Assembly: GCA_024741835.1 (NCBI GenBank)
Contig: JAENRP010000017.1
Location: 209,496-273,495 of the forward strand
DNA: 64,000 nucleotides
Source: Diplocarpon mali
Lineage: Eukaryota; Ascomycota; Leotiomycetes; Helotiales; Drepanopezizaceae
Reading direction: 5' to 3'
The notes beneath the pieces were generated by a model. That model did not search any database and was not told the DNA's origin. It was given only the letters and a program-made list of their open reading frames with translations. The position numbers and the translations under genes are program-made. Positions 23,384 through 34,985 of this stretch are shown here, piece by piece (the stretch's first letter is position 1; each line of letters begins with the position of its first letter).

Positions 23384-24219
23384 GCTTTCTTCCCCCTCCC
23401 TCCCTGGCTTCGATCGGCATGGGGAGGGAAAGTAGTCGAAATGAGAGGAATGGAGAATCGATGGCTTGAATTTTGACACGATGCCCACGTGCCTCTACTT
23501 CTTCGCTCCGAGGTAATAGAATAAATGGTTTGGGAACAGAAGTTAAAGTAGAAGCAGGCGCCGGGTGAGACTACACTTCACTGCACAGTGAGTAGAGAGG
23601 CTGGACGTCCGCCAAGGCATCTTTTACGTTGGGGAGTTTAGCTCTAGATACAAGTACCAATAAAGACGGCTGTAAAAGGCACAGATCTCAAAGCTACAGC
23701 GGCAGAAGAGGAGGATGAGAAAATGTGTGTTTCTGCGGCGTACAAACAAACAGTACTCATTCCCTAGCCAGCATCTACTCTCACCCATGCGCCTTTGAAA
23801 TCCCAAGACCAACACCGAGACCCAGACCCAGACCAAGCGCTTCAGCTTCAGCGTCAGCTACTACTGCTAGATGAGCTCCAAATATCAACGCGCTCTTCCC
23901 ATGGTATACGCCTCAAGAGACTGAATCGACAGCAGGTAATCATAATCACGCGTTCCCTCACGTCTAGGTCACGGCCCGAGATACTCTCTAGGAGACGTTC
24001 GAGAGCAGGGCCAGCGACGCAGCTGGATTTTGCAGGGCTTGATATCTCGTGTTGGGTGACGCCGCGTACATCTTTTTCCCTGCGCTTGTTGAGTACGGCA
24101 TCTCGCACAGCCAGGCCTGCGGAAAATGGCTTTGGATATCAAGTCTGTTAGCTGATTACGCGCCCCCCCCCCCCCAATCCATGTCTACCCATTTTGGCAG
24201 AATACCACGCAGCACAATC
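23384..24219. other. Intergenic region with a poly-C run
   Basis: Space between two convergent genes. It includes a C-homopolymer at about 24161-24174 and a short CAGACC-type repeat near 23822-23837. No coding sequence recognised. Confidence 0.5.
24161..24174 (+). repeat. Poly-C tract
   Basis: An uninterrupted run of about 14 C residues preceded by GCG. Such runs are common sites of assembly or sequencing length error, so the exact length should not be trusted. Confidence 0.8.
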
Positions 24220-25718
24220 TTACTTTCGATCCTTCACAACACACTCCCTCGTCGGCGGGCACACGTCTACCCTATCCAGATGCTTATCCAACGGGCCCTT
24301 AGGCCCCGGGATCCACTTCAAATACCCGTGAAACTCCTCCTGGCCCTCCCTCTCCAGCGGGAACTGGTCATCCCCCCAGTGGCCCTCAAAATACAGCCAG
24401 TTGACCGGAGTCCTCTCCACTGACGGGGTGAACATCTTCTTCTCCTTGTCAAACGCGTAGTAGTACGCCTCGAGCGTCGGGTCCCACAGTCTGCCTTGCT
24501 GGGTACGGTCGTGCACGATGTGTGCTGGGATGAACCTATCTGGGGCTCGTTAGTAAACGTGCAGGAAGAGCACAAGAGCATGGTACAGGTGTTGTGGAAG
24601 TCGAGATTACCGGCGACTGCGTAGTTGGCGTGCGAGCCTTTCGCGCTGAACGACACGGGGCGCCTGCCGATCTTCTGGACGGCTGAGTAGGTATACGCAA
24701 ATCCAAACTCGTGCTGTGAGAACCAGACTGCGGTTGGGGTGCCGTTTTGAAAGCGTACCATGTTGTGCTCCCTGGATTCGTGTTAGTAGAGGTGGGAACG
24801 GGAACATGGGGAAGGGCGTTAGGTAGCGTTTACCAGTCTCCTAAGTGATTTCCAGCTTGGTAGCTCAGGAGCGATGGCCCATCGTTGAATGTGTAGAAAT
24901 ACATGTAGAAAGCATCAACGAGACCATTGCCTTTCTCCACGACTATGACTGCGCAGCTCTTCGCGCCGGTCGTAGCAAGGGTTTTGGGATCAGGTGCTTG
25001 GCCTTTCAGGAACTCAGGAAGCTTAATGAGATCTTCCTTTGAAGAGAGGAAGACGCTATCTCCCCCGAGATCATTTAGAGAGTTTAGGTTGTCGAGGGTC
25101 AGCGGACTTGGTGCACCTGCGACAGCCGTGAAATTGACGGCTGGGTTTGTGTTGGCGATATGTTTTGCCAGATCACTAGGGTTATATGCATCCTCATTAT
25201 GCATAAACACATATGGGGCTATGGGGCGTCAGCATATATGAATCCCAGATTGGCTGGAGGGTCTGTACGTACCGTATTGGAGGACATAGTCTGGTATTGA
25301 GGTCCCGTTAAGACTCTTCGCAAGTCCTGCTCGTAAATTCAGAGACTCCTCCGGGATAGGATATGCTATCTGCTCATCTACATTCCGGTACGCCGCCACC
25401 GATAACCCCAGAACGAAGAGAATCAGAATGACGAAAAGAAGCTGATAGCACGTGATCATGAGCCTCTTTCTATGTCTTGATTTTTGAGGGATGAAGGGGG
25501 CTGACCTTGATCTTCGAGACATTTCCTAGGAAGATTCGTATCCGCGAAGGTATCCAGCGCGTCAAAATGCTAGATGTGCCTGACCTGGACTTTGTAGGTG
25601 TGGCGCCAGGTAGGAAGGCATCATTTTCAAGGTCACCCAGCTCCACGTCGTCGTGCGTTTCTTCATTGCGGTCGTCCATAGTTCTCAGGATCGCCATTCT
25701 TCCAATAGAGGTTTTCAC
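24220..25718 (-). CDS. Vps62-like type II membrane protein
   Basis: The core is four exons ending at 24220 (25465-25273, 25218-24834, 24771-24611, 24539-24220). They encode a membrane anchor (CYQLLFVILILFVLGLSVAA) and a lumenal Vps62/DUF946-type domain: PDYVLQYAPYVFMHNEDAYN, CAVIVVEKGNGLVDAFYMYF, NHLGDWEHNMVRFQNGTPTA, SAKGSHANYAVAGDRFIPAH and GRLWDPTLEAYYYAF. The N-terminus is uncertain. One model adds an exon 25718-25506 (LGDLENDAFLPGATPTK, a convincing cytosolic tail) through a short 40-bp GT-AG intron, giving 423 aa. The other starts at ATG 25522 and reads straight through, giving 371 aa. Introns 54-71 bp join the remaining exons in frame. Yeast Vps62 is linked to cytoplasm-to-vacuole protein targeting; the molecular activity is unknown. 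Confidence 0.85.
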
Positions 25719-27119
25719 AATACGCGACTCTTGTCGATGCTCTGATGAATCCTAGAGATGCTGCTTTAGAAGGCTGATACTGAAGATATGGCGCATCTTG
25801 GGGCACAGGATATTCGGAAGCCTCGAATAATTCTCAATGCACGAAGATAAAATGCTTGTAAGGTTATAAGTTAGTCTTGAGGGTCATGGCCGGCAAAGGT
25901 GAAGGAGGCAACACGTTGTAAGATGGGATTCACAATCGCTTCGCCAAGTCATTCTGCCATATACGCTGCTGAGTAAGCAATGTGATAAATAGATGCCAGC
26001 TAGCACTTTCTTGTCTCAAATTTTTCACTGTTCATCGTCTCATACTTTGAGGGCATGTATTGATTTATCCAGTCCAATGCTAGCAAAAAAATTTTTTTTT
26101 GAAAACCATGGAACATTCGAACAATTTGAAGTGCGTACATATCCAGGTTAGCTCTTAGGGATGTCGTTTCTGTTGATCGATGTGATAGATGATTGTAAAA
26201 TGAAAGGAAAAATTTTACAAACCTCCTCATCCCTCTTCACCCAAGACTCCATAAATGTCCAAACGCACAAAAACTTGAGTCATTGTTCAAATCATCCTTC
26301 TAGGCAGTTGTTTGCGCTTTTGGCCTTAAGAAATACATCAAAATCAGTGCAAGGGCGCGTTGGCAACTCTAATGTCACCGATTGATAAAACGTTTTAATA
26401 TGGCGGTTTGTAGCTGAGAAATAGACTCGGCTCTTAGAACTGCACCAAACACTTAGTTCTCAATAATTATTTTGCTAAATCGGCCTCATTTGCACTGATT
26501 TGGCAGAATCATTTTGAGAGTAGCAAATTAGATTTCAGTATTGGGCTTATGGTATCAATAACCTAAGAGGCTAGTTGTATCAGCTTAGTCAATAAAAGTC
26601 CGAGAATAAGTCTAAATACAGTGTAGAGCTTTGTTTCAGGAAGAGTTGAGATAATTTAATCATAACAGTTTCAAACAATTGGAATTTTCTAGGTATGTAA
26701 AACTCGACTCCAAATGTCTTGTCAAAATAACTTTCTGTGTGCTTCGAGTACCGCCTTAATATTTCTCGGTACCGTTTTGAAGAACAATCATCGCAAGAAT
26801 ATAATTATAAAGAAATTAGAGTTGCCTAGCAAGTACCGCTCATACCTGGAGTCTTCGCAAGGTACTATTGTAGACACTTCTATAGAGTAATATAAATTAG
26901 ATTGACCAAATTTCCTGGAAGACTCCTAATACCAGATTCAGCTTTGGTCTAGTCTTGGCAATAGCTTCAGTAATGAATAATCCAAAAAAACAGTTTGCCA
27001 AATTGCAGTTTAAATAACCCTCTTTAGAGAGAACTCTCAGATAATTCCATTCACTATATTGTTTGTGGTATTCTTACAATGACTAACTGGAATGACAATG
27101 AATAAGAGAATCTGGCAAG
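25719..27119. other. AT-rich region, no gene recognised
   Basis: The upstream flank of the Vps62-like gene grades into markedly AT-rich DNA rich in A/T runs. Only short frames, none recognisable. It marks the left edge of the 26-31.6 kb AT-rich block. Confidence 0.45.
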
Positions 27120-27860
27120 AAGATAAGTACTCAACGCCTGTGCGTGGTGTCTCCTACGAGCCTGCAGACTCTTTAAATTCTTTCTAAAGAGTCTATAAAG
27201 CCGAGATTGAGTCTTTTCAACTATGAAACAATCAAACCCTAAGTAGATTAAAGCTAGCATTTTTCGAAAGCTTTGGGATACATTATTTTCTAACTCTTTT
27301 GCAGATACCTTCTTCTATCGACTTCCACTTGCATACTCTAGGATTGTTCAAATATACTCCTATAGTTTAAGGAAAAGCTTGATAAAGGAAAAATAGGAAA
27401 AAAGGCAGCTTACAGTATATAAGGAGGAGAGAGAAAGACACTTTTCGAAGATTTATATAAAAGTTCATAGGAAGGGTTAAAGCTTGGTAGCTACTCAAGA
27501 CTAGCAAGATGCGTAGCAATAATTAATTAAATAGCCGCTTTAGCAAGATAGGCTGATCCTAGAATAGAGAATCTGAGGCAACTCTATCTACCTAAGCACT
27601 TTCTTGGGAACGTACTCGCCCGAGACTTATAGGGAATAACTATCGACTAAGGTATACATTAGACTCTTATTTAAGGAATTAGAAACTACTGGTACATCAA
27701 ACGAAACAGTAAAAGAAGTGAAGGCTTTTTAAACTAGTTCTCTCCTTGTATATAAAAATATACTATAGAATTTTCCGCTTATGCAAATAGCTTATACCTC
27801 AAACTGCATATTAAAAAGAACACTCACCTATGAACTCTTCACAAAGTCAGAAATAGAAAT
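27120..27860 (+). repeat. Dispersed degenerate repeat, copy A
   Basis: This stretch aligns by eye with 60265-60930 in the same orientation and with 36850-37530 in reverse. Shared blocks include AATAGCCGCTTTA near 27530 and near 60643, the TGAGGCAACTCTATCTACCT / CAAGGCGACTTTATTTGCCC pair, and the GGAGACACC..GCACAGG block near 27125-27150 shared with copy C (reverse). Most differences are C-to-T or G-to-A, which suggests RIP-type mutation. Boundaries are approximate, I see no terminal repeats, and no intact protein can be read from it. Confidence 0.75.
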
Positions 27861-28394
27861 TTTCTAGGCTAAGTAAGTAACCACAGCGCAAGACATCAGT
27901 TTCTGTTTCGCTATTATTAAAAACGCAGTCTAGGCGTTTAGATTGCTTTCCGAAGCTCAACACCTGCAAGTTTTCGACAAGTTTACAAAACTTCTTACAC
28001 TCTAAAATGTCATCAACCCAGTAACCAGAAGATACTGCTCAACGGTTTCAGAACAAAGCTGTTTAAGAGCTCGCAGTTGAGGTTGTGAGCTGCATAAACG
28101 AGCCCTGGGGAAAATCTCGAAGCTGTTTGTTCAACGCATAACTTGCCCAGTGGTATTTTCATTTTGTCGACCACATAAGGCTCCAGTTGGCAACTCGATA
28201 GCAACGCATATAATTAGTAGAATTTCCATGATTCCTGACTCGTTTTTCTTGCTCCGTTGTCGCTTGTGAAATGTTGAAGTCCTATGAATCATGGGTAGAG
28301 AGTCCCCGAAGTTATCTACAGGTTAAAATTGCAAGCGTGATAGGTATAGAGATCCAACGGTAGAAAGCCATCTCTACTTCTATCTCTGCCAAGT
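27861..28394. other. AT-rich spacer, no gene recognised
   Basis: Between repeat copy A and the Hsp70 pseudogene. It holds only short open frames. The right end could include decayed 3' sequence of the pseudogene. Confidence 0.4.
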
Positions 28395-30130
28395 TTCAGA
28401 TACCCTCGTTATCAAAGACAAGTTGGCCATCACCATCTTCGTCGCCATCATTTCTCCGCCACGCCCTTGCTTTCAACCAACTCCGATTCGGGCCACTGTA
28501 ATGTGACCGCGAACGGAATCTGGATCTCAGTATTTGTCTTCTTGGCCGCTAAAGTGTTCTCAGCTCGCAAGGGATCCTTATTGTGGTACTCTTTCAGCCT
28601 CCATCACAGCCCGTTCTGCAAGATCCAAGTCACATAGAGCCCTGGAGCTACGAATTTCTTCTTCAGCTTCGTACCGAGAACCTCCGTAATGACGGTCAGA
28701 AAATTAACTGCATCAACCTCAAACGTGACTTCAATAATGAGTTCGTCCGCTGGTCTCGATGGCAAGCCTTTGAATTCTATGGCACCGAGCTCTGGTTATC
28801 GAACGCAATCATCCTCTCACCTCGAGGGATTCGAAAGTAGACCTGAGGTTGGCCATCTCTGGCCATGGTAACTATGATCGCTCTTCGTACCGGCCTCATG
28901 GTATTCCGTGGAATGACTCTTGCGAACAAGCCGTTTGGGAGCTTTTGTTCCAAGAGAGAACGCAGTAACGTCAAAGTTCTCCATCATACATCCATCGTCT
29001 CCAATTCCCAGCAGAGCCCGGGCTGGCTGAGCTACTCCGTGTGCAACGGCTTGGTCGAGCTGAGTCCACCCATGCCCTATTCGACCCTCTTACCTTCGGA
29101 GTACGCTTTAAGGAATGGCTAGACTCCGGCAAATTGTGACAGGTCTCTAATGAGGAGGATATTTGTAACGGAGCTCTTGATGACTTGAGCTTCCAGCAGC
29201 ACCTCATCGAAAAGTCTGATGCTTTGATTGAATAGCTCGCCGTGAAGTATCAGTAGATCTTCTTCAATGATGATCACCGACTGATCGGCAATTTGTATTT
29301 CGGCTGAGGATTTGCTAGCCAGGATATCTTCCGCGAACTTCAATCTTGCTTCTACGCCTTCTACCATAGCCAAAGCTTGCTCCATAGCCATGCGACCGGG
29401 ATCTACCGAGAACTTCTCAAGGATGCAATTGAGATATACGATCGTAAATCTCGCCATCAAGTGACCTGTGCCCGGCATTAGCCAGTCTCTCAAATACGCA
29501 CATAGGTAGAGAAGAGCGAGACGTTAAACTCTTCTCTCCAAGATCATAGACTATGCTGAAGTCCTCAGTCTGATTGCTGCATTCCCTTCGATCAAGCACA
29601 TATCCGATATCCGCACCAGTTCGTTTTTTGATGACTCTGAGGGTGGCAAAGCCTATATTAAGCACAGCGTGCTTTGTTTAAACCAGTGACTCGTTTTAAA
29701 AGAAAGTACTCAGCGTTACGTTTCAGGTTTCTAATAATTTTGGACTGAACTTTAGACTTCCGTTAGGGAGGTTAGTTTCTCTTCGCCAATGATCCGGACT
29801 TTCATATGAGGTTTGTCATCTTGTTCAATGACGGTATGGGGCAGAGAATCAACATACTCCTGGATTGATGGGTCGGTAGAGAAACGGCGGCCGACGAGAC
29901 GTCTGTAGTAACAAATCAGACTATTCTTTACGAAAGATTATGCGAACCGAATCACCCACCTGACATTGGGAATGGTATTCTTGGGCTTACCCAGTGCCTG
30001 CTCCTCAGCACTTTATAAAGTTTAAATACCTTTATCGGTATATGTAAGGTAGTCAGAATTGACATTTCGGCCTTCGACGCTCACCATCACCTACCAAACA
30101 TCTTTACAGGGAGCCACCTGTTGAGAATAT
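28395..30130 (-). pseudogene. Hsp70 family pseudogene, many frameshifts and stops
   Basis: Read on the minus strand, segments in changing frames follow Hsp70 from near its N-terminus to its C-terminus. First comes VNSDYLTYTDKG (about 30070), matching the NDQGNRTTPSYVAFTD region. Then come NTIPNVRRLVGRRFSTDPSI (about 29960-29870, spanning a plausible intron), LRVIKKRTGADIGYVLDRRE (about 29640, the NEPTAAAIAYGLD region) and FSIVYDLGEKS (the phosphate-binding IFDLGGGT region). Next are a helical block RLKFAEDILASKSSAEIQIA (about 29360), QLDQAVAHGVAQPARALLGI (about 29060), ENFDVTAFSLG, and RVIPRNTMRPVRRAIIVTMA (28920), which belongs to the peptide-binding domain. Last are EFKGLPSRPADELIIEVTFE (about 28775) and a decayed acidic tail. 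Several stops are TAA or TAG where CAA or CAG would restore the frame. The whole-gene span and order make chance resemblance very unlikely. Whether it descends from a BiP-type or a cytosolic Hsp70 cannot be told by eye. Confidence 0.8.
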
Positions 30131-31720
30131 ATCTCTCCACGTTCAAGAACGATCGCTTGATAAGAAACGAATATCAGTAATTCCCCGCTTTTTTTGATGA
30201 GTCGGGAAAGTTATGCTTAGCATTTTCAAACCTCGAATCCCAATCGTCAGGCCCCTGAACTATTTTAAGCGAAAGTAAATAAGTAGACGGCTGAAGCAAA
30301 GAAAAATCTACCATGCAGGTGCCGCTTTGATGCATACTCTGATATATGCTCATATCAGTAAGCTACATTAGTTCAAGAGCGAAGCTACTTTCCAATAATT
30401 ACGGTAAAGCTTTGATTCTCTTCTGTCAAAATTTATATTATTATTCCGCTGCGAACAGTCTAGCTTACATCACTGCTGTATTTCAGCATATCTTGAATGC
30501 TAAATGGAACAATCCAGAATGCACAATGGAAGTATAAGCAGTATTCTATAAATTTACAATCACGTCTCTCGTTTTGCCGTCTCCTGTACAACTTCTGATT
30601 GGTGTGGAGACCACAGTATACAAGGGTTCCAAAATGTTCGCTTTGCGTCTTCTGTATAATATGAAAATATGTTACAAAAGAAAACCGAGTTTGATAATTA
30701 TGGTATTCTCATGGAGTGACGCTGCATAAGACAAAGCTATAATGTAGCTGTTCTTTTGAGTTTCTGGTGTCAATTCTTAAAGATATTATACAAAGGCCCA
30801 GGCTGTACCGATGGAATTTTTCCTTTGACTACTTTGAAACATTCTTGATTACGAACAAGAATAGCGACAAAAGGGGCTCAACCCCACCTGAATTGTAAGC
30901 GAAACATCTCAAAAGCCCTCTACTAAGTTTACCAAAAACCCTCAGTGCTGAATATTCATACAAAGTCTGGAATATAGGTTCGTGTAAGTTAGAAGTTGTA
31001 TGGGATTCCATCGCCATCGCATTCCGCATAATGAGAGAAAAGCCCAGACTCCTATAATTGCCGGGCCAGGCATGCGGAAGACTTGGGCTCTGTCCTCGGA
31101 GGAATGGAAGTCGGGTTATATAACTTAAAGCAGAGTACTGTGCCAAGCACAAAAGGTCGGAAGGCAGTGCCCAAAATTACTATTACAAACTAGTGTGTGA
31201 GGTGCTACCAAAGATAAGGAGTCTAGAAGCGGACCCGTTTGGCGTTTTCCAGATTTTATTTAGAAATACATGGATCTGGTGGACTTGCGTCGCATCCAGC
31301 ACCAGAGCCAAGTTTTAATAACTCCGTAGATTCAATGAAAATAAACAATAGCCGGGGAAAAAAAGGGGGCAGCAGCAAGTTTGAGTAATTTGGAAGACTT
31401 TTCACAATGTAAGCTCAGATATTGGAGAATAAACACTAGACTTCGATTATGCTAATGTCATGCTCTCTAAAAATTGCAATACCTTGGTATATATAGACAG
31501 CTTGCATCTGTAGATCTTCGGCCGGTACTCAGCGGCTCGTTCACATATCTAGTATCAAGCTATGAGTCCATGATTGGACAGCATGTGTGAAGCCGCGGAG
31601 CCGTATATCCTCTGGCTGAAAAACGCCTCCATGAGTAATGTTAGCTGTAGTCCGCTTAAGCAGCGCTACTGGTCCTTTTTTCAGTATACATGATCGATCG
31701 ATTGGTATGCAGAATGATCC
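30131..31720. other. AT-rich region, no gene recognised
   Basis: From the Hsp70 pseudogene to the 3' end of the Yaf9 gene. Open frames are short and unconvincing, including 30829-31152 on the minus strand. The compact housekeeping block starts abruptly at its right end. Confidence 0.45.
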
Positions 31721-32530
31721 TCAGCCCTTCAGCCTATCCAGCTGCGCCTGCTTTTCTCTAATCTCAACCTTCAGCGCCTCCGTCATTTCATTAACTTTGA
31801 TAGTCGCAGCTTCAAGCTTCTTCAGCTCCTCTTTCTCCGTCTCTCGAGCGTATGGCTGATCTGGGCTTTTGGCCAGCGGAATGGACGCTGTTCTATCCCC
31901 AACACTGCCAACCATTCCACCTCGCATAACCTTTGTCTGCTTTCCAGCGCCTTTGGCCCGCTCCGCCGGATTCGTCAAAATCTCGTAGAAAGCTTCGTAT
32001 GGCTCGTTGAAGAGCTGATCCTCGTATTGCCAAGACTTGACTCGGCCACTTGCGATCATCTCATCTTTGTCCGTACCCTCGCCGTAAGGATGCAGCTGCA
32101 AGGTGTGGTAGATTGTCTGTGGTTTTTCGAGAGATTCGGGATTGTAGTAGAGCTTGATGGTGATTTCAAAGCCACCCCAACCCGTCTCGTGGATTTCGAA
32201 GGGGTCGCCGGGCTGGACATCATCGACCACTTTGGCAGATTAATCAGCATTTACTCGATTGAACTGTTCCAACTGCTTCTTGACTTGGGACCTACTTCGG
32301 AGAGGATTAGGGATTGACTCGTGCAGCTTGAACTGTACTTTCTTGCACCAGTACGTGATATCGGTATCATCGACGCCCTTAACAAACACAGTCCAGGAAT
32401 GGGTATGGTCCGCCGGGGTTCCTGGCGGCTTCGGATTCTGGTCGCTGAACAGCCTCGCCGTCGTGCCAAAGACGAACGGTCTCGAGATTTGCACGCCCTT
32501 AACACGCTTCTGGTTATTCGGCGGCGCCAT
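31721..32530 (-). CDS. yaf9: YEATS domain protein Yaf9
   Basis: Two exons (32530-32296, 32229-31721) joined by a 66-bp GT-AG intron give 247 aa. The start [20 protein letters not shown] is conserved. The YEATS domain fills the first 130 or so residues: [34 protein letters not shown] and [19 protein letters not shown]. The last 50 residues form a coiled coil ([20 protein letters not shown]). Yaf9 is shared by the SWR1 remodeller, which deposits H2A.Z, and the NuA4 acetyltransferase; its YEATS pocket reads acylated lysines on histone H3. An in-frame extension upstream of ATG 32530 is open but not conserved-looking. The gene is divergent from coq11, with 231 bp between start codons. Confidence 0.95.
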
Positions 32531-32761
32531 TTCCTTCTTCTCTTTCTTGGGCGTGAAATCCTCTTCCTGCTCGAGTCTTTTGGGCGGCACAACATTGCGC
32601 ACCGATGTTCTTAGCGGCGTCATCGCGGCAGCTCGAGCTCCAGGGGTTAAATAAGGTTTGCTTAGTGGTGGGGTTTGAAGATGCAGAGTGGTCAGTGCTT
32701 CTTGAATTTGAACTCGTCGCCCTGGAACGCTGGGAATAGCGTCATAAACATACGAACCAAG
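32531..32761. promoter_or_regulatory. Shared bidirectional promoter, yaf9/coq11
   Basis: Only 231 bp separate the start codons of two divergent genes, so both promoters and 5' leaders must fit here. I see no TATA box. Confidence 0.6.
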
Positions 32762-33696
32762 ATGTCCGCGACCAAGAAGATAGTTGTTTGTGGAGGAAAC
32801 GGATTCCTGGGGTCGAGAATTTGTAGGTCGGCTGTCGCAAGGGGCTGGGACGTCACTTCCATCAGGTACGCAGCCCCCCAGATCCACCTGAATTGAGAAG
32901 AAGCGACGGCTCGCTGACAGCACGTTCCAGTCGTTCCGGAGAACCAACCTGGTCTTCTGTTACCTCATCTTCAACTCCCCCGCCATGGGCTCATAAAGTT
33001 TCCTGGGAGCGCGCCGACATCCTCAAGCCCAGGACTTATGCCCCTCTCCTCAAGAATGCGGATTACGTGGTCCACAGCATGGGCATTCTGCTCGAAGCAG
33101 ACTACAAAGGCGTTTTATCTGGCAGAGAGTCTCCGGTCTCCGGTCTGCAACGCGCATTCTCTGCTACCAAAGGCGGGTCGCAGAATCCATTGACACGAAA
33201 AGACAATGAAGATCTAAAGCCTCAAGAGAAGGACGGACAATTGACCTACGAACTCATGAACAGAGACTCGGCGATCACGTTGGCACAGGAAGCGAACAAG
33301 GAGAAGGTTCCGGCTTTTGCGTACATTAGCGCTGCTGGTGGAGCGCCAATCTTACCCGGAAGATACATCCTGACCAAGAGACAGGCAGAGAGCACGATCA
33401 GTAGCGAGTTTCCTACAATGAGGAGCATCTTCATCAGGCCGGGCTTCCTCTACGACAGCTCGAGATCCTTCACAATGCCTCTCGCGGCCATGACTGGGCT
33501 AGGAGCTGCTTTCAATGGTCTCACTAGAGGCATCTTTGAAAAGATAATGGGTGCTGCAGGAGTGAAGCCTTTGAAGGCAGATGTGGTGGCCGATGCGGTA
33601 GTGGAGGCCTTGAGCGATGAGGCTACAAAAGGACCAGTAGAGTTGGGGGAGATTGAAGAGTTGGCCCAGAAGGCATGGAGGAAAGGAATGCTCTAA
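32762..33696 (+). CDS. coq11: Coq11-like atypical short-chain dehydrogenase
   Basis: Two exons (32762-32865, 32931-33696) with a 65-bp GT-AG intron give 289 aa. The Rossmann glycine motif is [14 protein letters not shown] (near residues 6-19), followed by GWDVTSISRSGEP across the splice junction. Later marks are [32 protein letters not shown] with YILTKRQAE as the YxxxK-like site, and [12 protein letters not shown]. This matches yeast Coq11 (YLR290C) and its relative NDUFA9, which bind NAD(P)H with a degenerate active site. Coq11 acts in the mitochondrial coenzyme Q synthome. An in-frame ATG at 32675 would add 29 residues that could be a presequence; the later start is preferred because it opens on the conserved domain. 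It converges with syf2, 104 bp apart. Confidence 0.9.
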
Positions 33697-33800
33697 GCAT
33701 TTATCAGAATGTGTGATTAGGGATTCAGCATGAAGCATTGTATTAAACTATATTTGGCGTTTACCAAGCTCAACACGGTGACGCTCCACCGTGATGAACT

Positions 33801-34781
33801 TCATATCATTGTGCCACGCTCGAAGCTATCCCGAATTTCTGCAGTGTACTGCGGAGAGTTAGCATGACTTTAAGCACGATGAGGGTAGGGATAGCGTACT
33901 TTGTTATAGAACCTATTCAACTTCTGATTGAACTGCTTGTTCTTTTCGTTGATGTATGTAACATCGCCGTCATCACCGTTAGCACCCATCCTCTCCCTCC
34001 TCTTCTTTAACCTCGCCTCCTCTGCCTGCTGCAAGTCCTTGACCAGTCTATCCACAGCATCTTTTGGCGGCTTGTGTTCGATGAAGCCAGTGGAGTCTGC
34101 TGTAGAGTAGAAGGTACCATCTTTGTCCACAGCAACCAATTCTCCATCCTCCGTCTCCACGATCTCTAATCCTCCGCTCGCAGCAGCCTTCTCCACCGCA
34201 ACCATCTTCTGTTTCTCATAGTCGCTCATGTCTGGTTTCAGATCTCGTATTTGCCGTTTGTAAACCTTCCTGCTATCTTGTCGGTAGTCCTGAAATGCCT
34301 GGTCGTCTCTATGGGCATCCTTCTTCTTCATGCGCTTGTCCCATCTCTCGCTCTCTTCTATCGTCCAGTCCCACGCCCTCTTTCGCTCAAAGTCTCCTCC
34401 TGAGATTTCGGTATCGGCTTTCAGTAAATTATGAGATGCGATCGCGGATTTTCGATTTAGAGATGTGAGGAGGCTAGGGTCCGTTGCTAGACGTTGTGAT
34501 TCGAGAGTTGCCTCTTTTAGGTTCTTCTGGGCACCTGATTTGGCACGCGCTTGGAGGGCTTTAAATCTATCCATTCGCTCTCTCGCCTTTGCTGCTGCAT
34601 CTATGCTCGAGATGCTCGAATTCCCGGCTTGCGGTTTCTTGGCTGCGGGCTCTGGCGCGTTCGTGGAGGGTGACTCTTCTTGGATAGCTGGTGGCCCAGG
34701 CTTGGGGGCGGCCGAAGGGTCGGCAGCATAGTCTGGCGGCTCAGCCGTCGCTCTGATCTTTCGTTTCTTAGCTGGAGGCAT
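33801..34781 (-). CDS. syf2: Pre-mRNA-splicing factor Syf2
   Basis: Exon 1 (34781-33900) and a 48-nt exon 2 (33848-33801) are joined by a 51-bp GT-AG intron and give 309 aa. Without the second exon the frame would end in an unnatural tail; with it the protein ends FYNKYTAEIRDSFERGTMI, the family's conserved end. The N-terminal 90 residues are low-complexity, with a basic start MPPAKKRKIRA. The SYF2 domain follows: KARERMDRFKALQARAKSGA, RKRAWDWTIEESERWDKRMK, DYRQDSRKVYKRQIRDLKPD and DVTYINEKNKQFNQKLNRFY. Syf2 belongs to the Prp19/NTC complex and acts in spliceosome activation and, in yeast, cell-cycle progression. It is divergent from the next gene with about 200 bp between starts. Confidence 0.95.
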
Positions 34782-34985
34782 CGTGGATGATTGTTGTGTT
34801 ATTCAGAACAAGTACATGAGGATGCGAGTGTGATGTGAATCACAGCCTGAGGTGCTTAAACCTTAAAATTTAGCGTGCTTGCTGACTCATCAAGATACTG
34901 AAGATGTGTAGAGAGATGCACGTTGACGGTAGCCCTTCTGCTGAACACTAAATGCTACTTCGCAACAGACAAACACAGCAGTAGT

